The translations under genes were made by a program, and so were the position numbers. Positions 54,792 through 64,000 of a stretch of 64,000 bases of DNA are shown here, piece by piece (position 1 is the stretch's first letter; every line of letters starts with the position of its first letter). The notes beneath the pieces are model-generated. The model was not told where the DNA came from. It saw only the letters and a program-made list of their open reading frames with translations, and did not search any database. The DNA is from Xiphydria camelus (taxonomy: Eukaryota > Arthropoda > Insecta > Hymenoptera > Xiphydriidae), in the NCBI GenBank assembly GCA_963678675.1, contig OY783201.1:18717769-18781768 (forward strand). The letters run 5' to 3'.

Positions 54792-55224
54792 GTGCGCTTT
54801 CATATGGGACCGATGATCAGCGCTGACGATCAGTCGCAACTGATCATCAGTTCTATCTAAATGCTTTATTCATGCTTTTCACATGAGACGTATAGTCAGT
54901 CATCAATATGTATCTGGAAAGTGAAAAGGATCGCGTCGTTGTCGCTTTGTGCGTAAAAAGGTTGATAGAGAGGTGAAAAAAAAAATTGCAAAATTGACAA
55001 CGCCGTTCCTCCATACGTGTCCGATGATCTGCTTGCATGTGAACAGCTTCGTTTGTTGAATGGCCCTGACGACAAACCGACGATCGGACACGCCACGGGC
55101 CGACCGATGGCCTGAGCGTTTTTAATCGGTCGACCGACGGTACGCATTCATGTGAAAGCTACATTTGAAATAATGGACCCTCCTGATCGTCAGCGCTGAT
55201 CATCGGTCCCATGTGAAAGCGCAC
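54792..55224. mobile_element. PIF/Harbinger derivative, copy 2 (TTA duplication)
   Basis: Ends GTGCGCTTTCATATGGGACC and complement are flanked by TTA (54789-54791 and 55225-55227). The body matches 20344-21093, including the MYLESEKD..RVVVALCV coding remnant at 54907, but lacks that copy's nested MITE and some flanking sequence. Confidence 0.85.
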
Positions 55225-55246
55225 TTATAATTAGTATTATACATTA

Positions 55247-55400
55247 CTAGCGACCCGCCCCGGCTTCGCACGGGTAGATTGTGGATTGATTTTGGCCGTC
55301 ATTTGACAAATTTTTAGCAGATATCTATAGGTAGGGAGCCATGCTACGCTAAAAAAACACATGTGTTTAATTTAAATTGGAAAGTATATTTCTTTCATTA
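55247..55400 (-). mobile_element. Helitron 3' end, minus orientation
   Basis: ACTAGCGACCCGCCCCGGCT + TCGCACGGGTAGATTGTGG is the reverse complement of the Helitron 3' terminus seen at 26215-26275 (hairpin plus CTAG, next to a T on the minus strand). Similarity fades after about 55300. Its 5' partner might be the end at 60792. Confidence 0.7.
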
Positions 55401-56608
55401 ATTTATCTTAAGGCCAGCGGATAGGCAATGTTTTTGAAGTGAAACTACTTTGCTGAGGGTACTGAATGCGCGCCCGATGAGACGAAAAACCGTAACGAAA
55501 CCCACACACTCCACCGCTCTCGACCCTGTCCCAATACACCGCTGTCGACTCTGCCCCATTCCACCGCTCCCGAACGTGCGTACGTTAAAGCCATGTGTCG
55601 ACTTTGCGAGGCTGGCTCGCGAAGCCGCCGCGCGAGGCGTGCCTCGTGTTGGATCGCCTTGCCTAGTGAAACTGCCGTCGTTCGTTTGTCTACATATACC
55701 GAGGCAAAAATGTCTTGAGGCTGCCTTGCGCGGCGGCCTCGCGAGCCAGCCTCGCAAAATATGTGTTCCGTCGCAAAGGGGACTTCTACGTCATTTCTTA
55801 CCGTTCACTATTATCGCAATCTAAGTAACGCACTAATCTAGATCTAATCTGTACATCGGTCGCAACAGCGAGGCGGCGGTATGTTTTGGTGAATGGGGGT
55901 TGCGAATGCGTTCGCAGTCCCACACCTTTCTCTCAAAACAACCTCACAGTGTATCTAATTGTAAACCACGGCTACATCACGGAATTACTGTATCTCTTTA
56001 AATCCAATATAATCACTAGTAATATTGTGAGTGCAGTGTTAAATCATTTCAACTAACCGATACGGTTTAAATCCACCACTCCACGTTTTCGGTCACTAAT
56101 CGTGTCACACAGTAGTGCCTTCGGGATTTACGACCTCGAGGAGATCTACTCTTGATCGCACATGTTATAGTTATTTATTTGAAACAGAAGAATAAATGAA
56201 GCAAAAATCAATCGCTGTTTAGACTGTGCAGAGGGGGTCTGGTTTGTGTTGCTCGAGAGGGTTTCTTCGGGCGATGGAAGTTATTGTTCATATTATGGGA
56301 TCTACCCTAATTAGAATTTTCGAAAAATCGATTTTTTATTGCATTTTTCGAAAGTATACATATTTAAAAGTATCATACTAAAATTTTATAAAGATCCGAG
56401 CAGTCTAAGTGTACTTTTGAGCAACGATTACTTAGCTATCTGATCGCGCTAATATACGTACCGCTCGGAACGGTACTACCTACCTGCCTTTCTATACATG
56501 AAGTACTGTTATCTTTTGTAAGTATCGTTCGACTATATGCAACGTTCTCTCTACATTAGTCGTGTTTGAAATTTTCAACCGTCAACATCTGTACTCGTGA
56601 TTACCGAA

Positions 56609-58443
56609 ATGGAAAAGAAGACTGTACATCAAACTGCCAACTGGAGACGTCCAGGTTCGAAGCCGAGAAAGCGAAAATTTCATGGAGTGCTTCCACATGC
56701 CCATGAGGCAAATACAAGTCATACTAGTACATCTGCGGCGAAGTTAAAAAAGTCGAAAGATACGAGTTTCGACGTACACGTAGATCAAACGTCACAATAC
56801 AGTGTTATACAGTTTTTCCTGTTTTTTTCTACGTTACAAGAGTTTTTAAAATGTAAAGTGTGTGATAAAGATGTTTCATTCACAAAGTATGGACAGCGAG
56901 GACTCGGTTTTAAACTTTGTGTTACGTGTGAGTGTGGCGAAAAATACATCAATTCGTGTCCGATGATTGCGACTGGATACGAAATCAATCGTCGTCTAGT
57001 GTATGTTATGCGTTTGATTGGTATTGGATTGAGTGGTATCAACACGTTTTGTGGCCTCATGGAACTTGGACCAGGAATAAGCTCTTCTGTTTATTATTAT
57101 ATTATTGATACAATCTCTATCGCGGTGAAAAGTGTGTTCGATATAGTAACGCTCAAGGCTGTTGGAGAAGAAAAACTCTTAAATGCTCAGCACGGAGAAC
57201 CCGAAGGTATTTGAACCGTTTCAGGAGACGGTTCCTGGCAAAAAAGAGGATTTTCTTCTCTTATTGGCATAATTTCTTTGATATATAAACACAGTAAAAA
57301 ATTGCAAACGTTGCTATCAGATCAAGTTACTGCAAAGCGTGCGAGAAAAAAAAAGGAACAGAACACACGATTGAATACGCAGCGTGGTACGAAGTGCACA
57401 AAAGAGACTGTAGTGCTAATCACTCTGGTAGTGCTGGAAAAATGGAAGTTGACGGTGTATGTGAAATGTTTTTGGAATCTCTCGAAAAATTTTCTGTGCG
57501 TTATGGTTTTTACATCGGAGATGGTAACACGAAGACTTTCAAAATGCTGCTCAATACACAACCGTGTGGCGAAGATTTTATTGTCAAAAAGTTAGAATGC
57601 GTCTTACACGTCGCAAAAAGGATTTTCAAGCGTGCTAGTGAAGCTAAAAAAATTCTTACACAGGCAAGAAAAGCTGCAAAGAAGGAAGAGAAAAAAAACC
57701 CAGCGAAAAAAAGAGCAGCAAAAACAGTTGTCGCGAAAAAGAAAAAAACCGTCGTAAAAAAAGTTCCTGTTGTAAAGATTCAGGATTTAACGATCAAATT
57801 AATGAAAGAACTGTCAAAAAATTATGGTTTAGCAATTCAAAGACATCTCGATTCCGTGGAAGAAATGCGCAAGGAGATCTGGGCAGGATTTTATCATAAG
57901 CTTTCAACGGACAGCAATCCACAGCATTCATACTGTTCTGAATCCTGGTGTAAATACAAGAAAGCTGTAAAAAATAAATCCGTTCATAAGTTCAAACATC
58001 CTCCTGCTCTTGCTGAAAATGTTCAAGAAGTTCTAAAACCGATCGACGACGATTTGACAAAACAAGAACTACTTGAAAGATGCCTCGGCGGAAACACGCA
58101 GAATAATAACGAATCTTTCAACAAATGCGTCTGGTCAATGGCTCCCAAACACATCTTTAGCGGAAAAAAAATTGTTGAAATAGCGTGTCAAATAGCTGCT
58201 TGTATTTTTAACGAGGGATTACAGCCAGTATTAAAAATCTTGGAAGTAATGGGCGTCAAAATTGGCCCGACCGCCGAGCAGTTCGTCGCTGACCGTCACA
58301 GAACACGCATAGAACTTGCGAACCGCCGCAGCAGCGATGCTTCTAAGGAAGTCAGAACGAAACGAAGGCAGGCTATTTTGGATGAAAATGAGCGCTATGA
58401 AGAAACTGAAGGCATAATGTATGGTGCAGGCATCGCTGATTAG
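56609..58443 (+). pseudogene. Mutator-like (PF20700-type) transposase, one stop and one frameshift
   Basis: The first ATG in frame is 56609. The N-terminal part has a basic segment GSKPRKRKFHG, zinc-type pairs CKVC and CVTCECG, and MRLIGIGLSGINTFCGLM. An in-frame TGA (57212-57214) follows EPEGI; the frame then continues TVSGDGSWQKRGFSSLIGII, where SGDGSWQKRG is the signature that normally holds the first catalytic Asp. A frameshift in an A run near 57294-57300 leads to SSYCKACE, then AAWYEVHKRDCSANHSGSAG, KMEVDG, YIGDGNTKTFK and LECVLHVAKR. The C-terminal half holds HLDSVEEMRKEIWAGFYHKL, HSYCSESWCKYKKA, CLGGNTQNNNESFN and HIFSGKKIVEIA. Family order is complete, so it is a recent pseudogene. 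A Lys/Ala-rich linker (AKKEEKKNPAKKRAAK) at about 57670-57760 is unusual. Family name is from memory of database annotations. Confidence 0.8.
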
Positions 58444-59037
58444 ACGTAAGTAAGATTTTTTCACGATTTTTCGTTAAAGAAAACTTTAAACGCGTTTTCC
58501 TCGAAATGATGTTTTTGGACGGCTTGTTGATAAAATCTCCGAAACTATTCAACCGACCCTTACCAAAATTTTACCACATGTTCTTTATGACTATAGCTAT
58601 AGCGCATATCATACGAATTTTGAAATTTTGAGTGTAACTATTTTTTTTTTGCAAAAAACGATGAAAGAAAACGTATTGTTTCGTAGTTTCTGGAAAAATG
58701 GCCGCCATTTTGTCATTTTTAAAAAAATCAAAATCGTATGATATGCGCTATAGCCATTTGCCTACTGAATCTAAAACCATTTTTATTTTTTTTTTCAGAT
58801 CATCCATTCCAGAGATTTTATCAACAGCGCATACCCATCTTTTTTTTTTGGACCTGTCTTCTCCCCCATTTTTCTGTACGAAAACTGAGTAAAATGAATA
58901 TAAAAAAATTTTTTTGTGTATTTTAAGAGTGTATTTTTTAGGCCTAACACTTTTTATATCCATATTTATAATTTATCCCGGTCAAACAAATACATGAAAA
59001 TAGCCCTTTTTTTGCCCGTCTAATTAGGGTAGATCCC
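58444..59037. other. 3' non-coding region of the transposase element
   Basis: AT-rich with poly-T runs; two AAAATCGTATGATATGCGCT-like words in opposite orientation (58604 and 58728) suggest a short internal inverted repeat. Ends at the right TIR. Confidence 0.5.
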
Positions 59038-59680
59038 TTATGAGGCGACGCAGTGTCGCGCCTCCACTAAGAGGACTGTTTAGGCTCACCATAAATCTAG
59101 CATTTAGGACCCTTTTTTGGGCGTATCCGTAAGATGATATGAGAAGCCAGACTAGAGGGCGCAGAGTTACTTGTGAGTTGTTTGTATTTCGTTTGTCGCA
59201 TTTTTAGTTTTCCGGATTTTACCGCGTCGAGTGGCCGGCCATACGAAGCTCGTGTAGTCTGCGATCGGAGTCGCGACTTTTCTCGAGTAACCACCGTGCA
59301 TGTAGATACTTTTGCGCGCGCGCGCGCGTGTGTGTGTGTTAATTTATAATTATTATTACAAAAAAGGCCACAGAACGGTCGAAATAGTACAGTGACAGGC
59401 AACGTGTTAAATAAACTTTCCATTTCGTAAACGTCAATGAACACTGAACATTCTTTCGCGTGTGTGTTATATTAAAATTATTATGGCAAAACAGGAAAAC
59501 AACGGGCAAAAGAGTTTCGTGAGAGGCAACGTGTAAAGAAAGCGATGACGAAGGTACTAGCTAAAACTAGTACAGAACGAAATCGAGAATGGAGAGAAAG
59601 AATGAAATTCACACAATCAAATATTGATGGGTCTGCTTATGTAGATCAACACCAGTCCACAACACTAAAAAAACTAATGA

Positions 59681-59877
59681 TGTGGTCGCCACACGCGGAA
59701 GATGTGAAACTGAGATACCAGTTTCTCTGAATTTGATTCCGGTGGTATTAGTTTCAACTGGCTCTACGAAGAAGCATTGTAAAAACTTGTATAGAGCCAA
59801 TTGAAACTAATACCACCGGAATCAAATTCAGAGAAACTGGTATCGAAGTTTCACTTTTTCCGCGTGTAGCGGCCACA
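59681..59877. mobile_element. 197-bp palindromic MITE, copy 1
   Basis: TGTGGTCGCCACACGCGGAA and GTATTAGTTTCAACTGGCTC pair with their complements; the loop is near 59768-59785. Near-identical to 62375-62572, and both sit at the inner edges of the arms of the 8.5-kb structure. Confidence 0.85.
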
Positions 59878-60200
59878 TGTTTTGTTTTATTTTTTTATTT
59901 GGAGTAGAAACGTGTACATTTTTGGGTGTGCCAACTCTGGAGCAAGCCACATATAATTGGCCGTGTGAAAAACATGAATTTTCCAAATTTAAGCCAGTAA
60001 TAGTCAACGATTGACCTCGTGTTTGTTCATGGTAATAGCAAAAACAAGACGCAAAGGGAACTGGGGCCACTTGAATTCGAATGTTAAATCGTTGGAAATC
60101 ATAGGTATGCGTGAATGAGTACGTCTTCGCCTTTGAATTTGCCAGTGATGATTGTTGCCTTAATTAAATTTGGTTGGCACTAAGGGGTTTTTCGTGTAAC
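59860..60200 (-). pseudogene. Helitron helicase C-terminal end, frameshifted
   Basis: The minus strand gives IKATIITGKFKGEDVLIHAY, then (after frame changes) FKWPQFPLRLVFAITMN, and GQSLTITGLNLENSCFSHGQ + LYVACSRVGTPKNVHVSTP. HGQLYVACSRVG is helicase motif VI of the Pif1-like RepHel helicase of Helitrons. GEDVLI, FP-RLAFAMTINKxQGQ and NLENPCFSHGQLYVA appear in the expected order. At least two frame changes are needed, and the KAQ of INKAQGQSL is altered. The palindromic MITE 59681-59877 abuts its 3' end. The protein would unwind and nick DNA during rolling-circle transposition; this copy is dead. Confidence 0.75.
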
Positions 60201-60214
60201 TGATTTGGAATATT

Positions 60215-60792
60215 ATGTCAGATATAAGAAATTCCAAATGAAGTTCATGGTCAAGGTGAAATCCAATATCACCATTGTATAGCCACGGAAAAATCTTAAA
60301 CCCTACTATCAAAAAGAATTTTTATAGGGCCCGTAGCTTTCATGGTACGAAGCTGAACTGTACTTGACCTCAATTTGACCTCCGCTGACCATAAAGGTCA
60401 CTTAAAAAAATGGTCAAGGACATATTTGAACGTGAAACTTCCCGTTCTTTTCATTTCCGGTATCAAAAATAGGGGTTCCCGTTAAAAAAAATTAATTTGA
60501 CCTTGATATGACCTTGAAGATCATAGTCAAGGTCAAATCAAATATGACCATTGGGTAGCCAGGGAAAAATCCTAACAGTTTTGTATTAAACATTTTTCTC
60601 TAAAATGATTTCCCGTTGAGATAATCAGCCGTACCGGGACTTTTGAACACCTTGTATAAGATTTACTAACCCAGGAACCTTCGTGGGCATGCGTCCAACC
60701 ATTCCCCAAAGTTTCATCGCAATTGGATGAACGGTTTAGGAAGGCATAAAAGACATACAGACAGACAAACATTCATTTTTATATATAGAAGA
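60215..60792 (-). mobile_element. Helitron 5' region, minus orientation
   Basis: Reading the minus strand from 60792: TCTTCTATATATAAAAATGA, a TGTC microsatellite, GCCTTCCTAAACCGTTCATC and GTTCAAAAGTCCCGGTACGG, the same layout as 25322-25540. Further in it shares AATTTGACCTTGATATGACC with 26100. Its continuity with the helicase tail is uncertain. Confidence 0.75.
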
Positions 60793-60869
60793 TTTTTCTA
60801 AATTTGTAATGCTATCGCTATGTATTGTAACACAATTTCAATTATTAATAAAATATAGAATTCTAACCT

Positions 60870-61150
60870 CAAATGTTCTTCATTACTGACAACGCAACCT
60901 TGCCCCAAGCACCATAGTCTACCTAAATACAAGCTTGCACAGCATACTGTCACAACATTGAGACGCGTAACCGATTTGCCTTGCATCAGCCTTATTTTGC
61001 AACCTTGCCGCAAGGTTCTATCTTGCAAGCTAACTTTATAGCAAGCTTAATTCTGGGTACGATTTCTACCTGGGTTCTGACCCGACCATTTTTAATTACG
61101 CCCATTATTTTTCTTACATACCCGACCAGAAATTTCTTTTGGCATGCCTA
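60870..61150. other. AAGGTT/TGCAAG-rich segment ending ATTTCTACCTGGG
   Basis: Possible inverted counterpart of 53582-53740 (see there). No gene. Confidence 0.35.
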
Positions 61151-61477
61151 TGGTCCCATCAGGCTCGGGTAAGGCATACGCACGGCATACCGGGCCCGGT
61201 TTGTCGTGGTTGCACCGTACCCGGTCCGTATTAGGCTAATCCACGGCAAGCCGGATCCGGTTTACCGTAGCTAGACCACATCCGGTTCAAATCAGGTGTA
61301 TGTATGGCAAGCCGGATCCAGTTTTTGCCGGGATTTCGCCTTGCCCGGCCCTGATCAGGCTAATCCACGGTAAACCTGGTCCAGTTTGCCGGGATTTCAC
61401 CGTGACCGGTTCAAATCAGGCGGATGTGTAGTCAACCTAGTTCAGTTTTCCGTGACTGCACCGCATCCGGTTATGCC

Positions 61478-62167
61478 CGCTGTCTCACGGGTCGGTATGC
61501 TTCGAGCAAAAACCGTGCTCGGTATGCGTGCAGCATACCGACTGGGGGGTTGCTGCTCTATATATTTTATATCGACGCTCGCGCACATGGGTCGGTGTAG
61601 CATCGGCGCGGAGCGGTTTGTTCTCGGTATGTTGTGTGCAACAGCACCAATCAGTTACGTCTCGACATTTGCAGGCTGTAAGAATCTAGGCAGTCAGGCT
61701 TTCCCGGTCGAACCTCCCGTTGTGTGTGTGTGTGGAGTGTACCAAGGACGGTCTACACTCCCTCATGTTTGTGTTTTCTCTACTTATTAATGGCTTCACG
61801 AGTCTAACTAGTTCTAGAAAAGAATTTTTAGACATCCTATACATTGCCTTAAACTTATCGTCATTTTCACTTAATTCTCTTACAGCTATAAATAGTTTGC
61901 TACCATAGTTCCTTTCAATGTATGGATGGACCCAAAATCTCTTCTTTCTTGGATTTTTTAAATAATTATACATTAAAATGATACCTTCATCACTCGAATC
62001 ACTAGACGACATGTTTCCTCCGCCGCGGAATGGCATGAAATTAAATGCGCGGCGTCGCGCCGCCAGCATACCGAGGCCGTAAGCGAGGCTGGCTAGTAAA
62101 GCATCGGTACGACACACATTTACTGTATACTTACCGCGCCGAAACCACACCGACCCGTGAGACAGCG
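61478..62167. mobile_element. PIF/Harbinger derivative with CGCTGTCTCACGGGTCGG ends
   Basis: Inverted ends CGCTGTCTCACGGGTCGG and complement lie within a minisatellite. The minus strand holds the start of a Harbinger nuclease, joined after internal deletion to unrelated sequence. Flanking TTA (left) and TAA (right) do not form a clean direct duplication. Confidence 0.75.
61740..62012 (-). pseudogene. PIF/Harbinger nuclease, N-terminal part
   Basis: The best start is ATG at 62012 (MSSSDSSDEGIILMYNYL). It continues NPRKKRFWVHPYIERNYGSK, ELSENDDKFKAMYRMSKNSF and LELVRLVKPLISRENTNMRE. RRFWVHP, D-x-x-KF-x-x-x-(F/Y)RMS-x-x-x-F and LL-x-L-V-x-P-x-I are the hallmark N-terminal blocks of Harbinger nucleases. 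After NMREC the frame runs into unrelated sequence and the DDE catalytic part is missing. Confidence 0.85.
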
Positions 62168-62374
62168 GCCTAAGAATCAGACATACATCTGGCATTCCTG
62201 ATCCAGTTTACCATGGTTACACCGTACCCAGTCTTGATTAGGTTTACACACGGCAGATCAGGTCCACAGCTTGCCATTTTATTTGTTCATAATGTATGTA
62301 TCTTATGAGATTGCAGTGCAATTAAATACATTTGTATCAAAGAAATTTTAGTTGTAAATAATAAAAAAAAAACG

Positions 62375-62572
62375 TGTGGCCGCCAGACGCGGAAGAAGTG
62401 AAACTTCGATACCAGTTTCTCTGAATTTGATTCCGGTGGTATTAGTTTCAATTGGCTCTATACAAGTCTTTTACTATGCTTCTTCGTAGAGCCAATTGAA
62501 ACTAATACCACCGGAATCAAATTCAGAGAAACTGGTATCGAAGTTTCACTTCTTCCGCGTGTAGCGGCCACA
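62375..62572. mobile_element. 198-bp palindromic MITE, copy 2
   Basis: TGTGGCCGCCAGACGCGGAA to TTCCGCGTGTAGCGGCCACA, the same element as 59681-59877 with a different loop (AAGTCTTTTACTATGC). Confidence 0.85.
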
Positions 62573-62879
62573 CGTTTTGTTGTTTTTTTCTTCACCCTCA
62601 ACTATGCTCAGATCCATCAATGTGTGATTGTGTGAATTTAATTCTTCCTCTCCATCCTTGATTTCGTTCTGTACTAGTTTTAGGTAGTACCTTCATCATC
62701 GCTTTCTTTACACGTTGCCTCTCACGAAACTCTTTTGCCCGTTATTTTCCTGTTTTTGCCATAATAATTTTAATATAACACACACGCGAAAGAATGTTCA
62801 GTGTTCATTGACGTTTACGAAATGGAAAGTTTATTTATCTCGTTGCCTGTCACTGTATTATTTCGACCGTTCTGTGGCC

Positions 62880-62935
62880 TTTTTTGCAATAATAATTATA
62901 AATTAACACACACACACACGCGCGCGCGCGCGAAA
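62880..62935. repeat. CA/GC dinucleotide microsatellite (arm copy)
   Basis: (CA)n followed by (CG)n. The mirror copy in the left arm is at about 59310-59340, with different repeat numbers. Confidence 0.8.
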
Positions 62936-64000
62936 GAATGTACATGCACGGTGGTTACTCGAAAAAAAGTCGCGACCCCGATCGCAGACTACACGAGCTC
63001 CGTATGGCCGGCCACTCGATGCGGTAAAATCCGGAAAACTAAAAATGCGACAAACGAAATACAAACAACTCACAAATAACTCTGCGCCCTCTAGTCTGGC
63101 TTCTCCCAAGGATACGCTGAAAAGGGTCCTAAACGCCAGATTTATGGTAAGCCTAACAGTCCTCTTAGTGGAGGTGCGCCACTGCGTCGCCTCGTAATAT
63201 GAACAATAGCTTCCATTGCCCGAAGAAACCCTCTCGAGCAACACAAACCAGATCCCCTCTGCAAAGTCTAAACCACGATTGATTTTTGCTTCATTTATTC
63301 TTCAGTTTCAAATTAATAACTATAACATGTGCGATCAAGAATAGATCTCCTCGAGGTCGTAAATCCCGAAGGCACTACTGCGTGACACGACTAGTGACCG
63401 AAAATGTGGTATGGTGGATTTAAACCGTATCGGTTAGTTGAAATGATTTAACACTGCACTCACAATATTACTGGTGATTATATTGGATTCAAAGAGATAC
63501 AATAATTTCGTGATGTACCCGTGGTTTACAATTAGATACACTGCGAGGTTGTTTTGAGGGAAAGGTGTGGGACTGCGAACGCATTCGCAACCCCCATTCG
63601 CCAAAACATACCCCCCGCCTCGCTGTTGCGACCGATGCACAGATTAGATCTAGATTAGTGCGTTTTACTTAGGTTGCGATAATAGTGAGCGGTAAGAAAT
63701 GACGTAGAAGTCCCCTTTGCGACGGAACACATATTTTGCGAGGCTGGCTCGCGAGGCTGCCGCGCAAGGCAGCCTTAAGACATTTTTGCCTCGGAATATG
63801 TAGACAAACGAACGGCGGCAGCTTCACTAGGCAAGGCGATCCAACACGTGGAACGCTTCGTGAGCCAGCCTCGCAAAGTCAACACATGGCTTTAACGTAC
63901 GCACGGTCGGGAGCGATGGAATGGGACAGGATCGCGGGCGACAGAATGGGGCAGAGTCGACAGCGGTGTATTGAGACAGGGTCGAGAGCACTGTATGAGT

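Larger units (their letters stand above)
56297..59037 (+). mobile_element. Transposon encoding a 'Mutator-like transposase' family protein; TTAT duplication
   Basis: Ends GGGATCTACCCTAATTAG and complement are flanked by TTAT (56293-56296 and 59038-59041). The undisturbed right arm reads CGCCTCGTAATATGAAC at the matching place, which confirms the 2,741-bp insertion. The 18-bp TIR and 4-bp duplication differ from classical Mutator (8-9 bp) and are close to the Kolobok TTAA target. Confidence 0.85.
61155..62280. repeat. Minisatellite, 61-63-bp units, interrupted by a Harbinger element
   Basis: Units contain TACCCGGTCC, AT(C/T)AGGCTAATCCACGGCAA and GCCGGATCCGGTTTACCG. CCGG-type unit starts lie near 61221, 61282, 61345, 61406 and 61467. 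The array resumes at about 62190 after the insertion. Confidence 0.75.
55480..64000. mobile_element. 8.5-kb structure with ~1.5-kb inverted arms, right end outside the window
   Basis: Left arm pieces 55500-56296 and 59038-59650 are the reverse complement of 62590-64000, split on the left by the transposase element 56297-59037. Shared blocks include GAGGCTGGCTCGCGA-like, TCGGTCGCAACAGCGAGGCG, GGTCGTAAATCCCGA, a GCGC/GTGT microsatellite and GAGGCAACGTGTAAAGAAAG. The arms contain no recognised protein. This could be one large TIR transposon or two opposite copies of one repeat. Confidence 0.65.

Noticed and set aside
55398..55824. Two 119-124-codon frames on opposite strands
   Set aside because: They overlap in GC-rich arm sequence, with no domain and no counterpart conserved in the right arm frame.

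Overview
This window is eukaryotic repeat-rich DNA, most likely from an arthropod and probably an insect. The evidence is the mix of element families: an RTE-type LINE, an R1/Jockey-like LINE tail, Transib, PIF/Harbinger, piggyBac, mariner and pogo-like transposons, Helitrons ending in a GC hairpin plus CTAG, and many TA-target MITEs. The order of insect cannot be fixed from sequence alone. I found no host gene, no rRNA and no convincing intact tRNA gene. Almost every recognisable reading frame is a transposon protein, and all but one are broken. The exception is the 1,017-codon LINE ORF on the minus strand at 34285-37338.

Region by region. 1-4 kb: a broken LINE tail, a 587-bp fold-back palindrome and a pogo-like element whose remnant protein carries a PHD-like zinc finger. 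4-14 kb: a 2.1-kb long-TIR element and a series of TA-flanked elements starting CAGGGTG, several inserted inside one another. 14-22 kb: two RAG1-related Transib remnants with 5-bp target duplications, a Harbinger derivative and a broken mariner. 23-24 kb: a Harbinger element whose ends are packed with ATATTGA repeats. 24-42.5 kb: an 18-kb structure bounded by inverted arms. Its left arm holds a Helitron and a piggyBac, and the piggyBac itself holds a Harbinger; the unbroken right arm acts as an empty-site control. Its core holds a 1.9-kb element with 215-bp tandem repeats, and a TIR element split by the full-length LINE. 42.9-46.5 kb: a MITE holding mariner and piggyBac remnants, then a third Transib-like element. 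47-50 kb: a minisatellite interrupted by a 2,071-bp near-perfect palindrome. 50-55 kb: an inverted array of 33-bp units, a 2.1-kb inverted repeat, small hairpins and a second Harbinger copy. 55.5-64 kb: an 8.5-kb inverted-repeat structure holding a broken transposase element of the family usually labelled Mutator-like, a Helitron helicase tail, a 62-bp minisatellite and a Harbinger remnant. Its right end lies beyond the window.

The genes do not form a pathway. What links them is nesting. Several insertions sit inside one arm of an inverted repeat whose other arm is empty, so exact element ends, target duplications and relative ages can be read directly. The most notable signals are three Transib-type elements with recombination-signal-like CACAGTG or CACAGAG ends and 5-bp duplications, the intact LINE with a 3-bp duplication, and several large palindromes.
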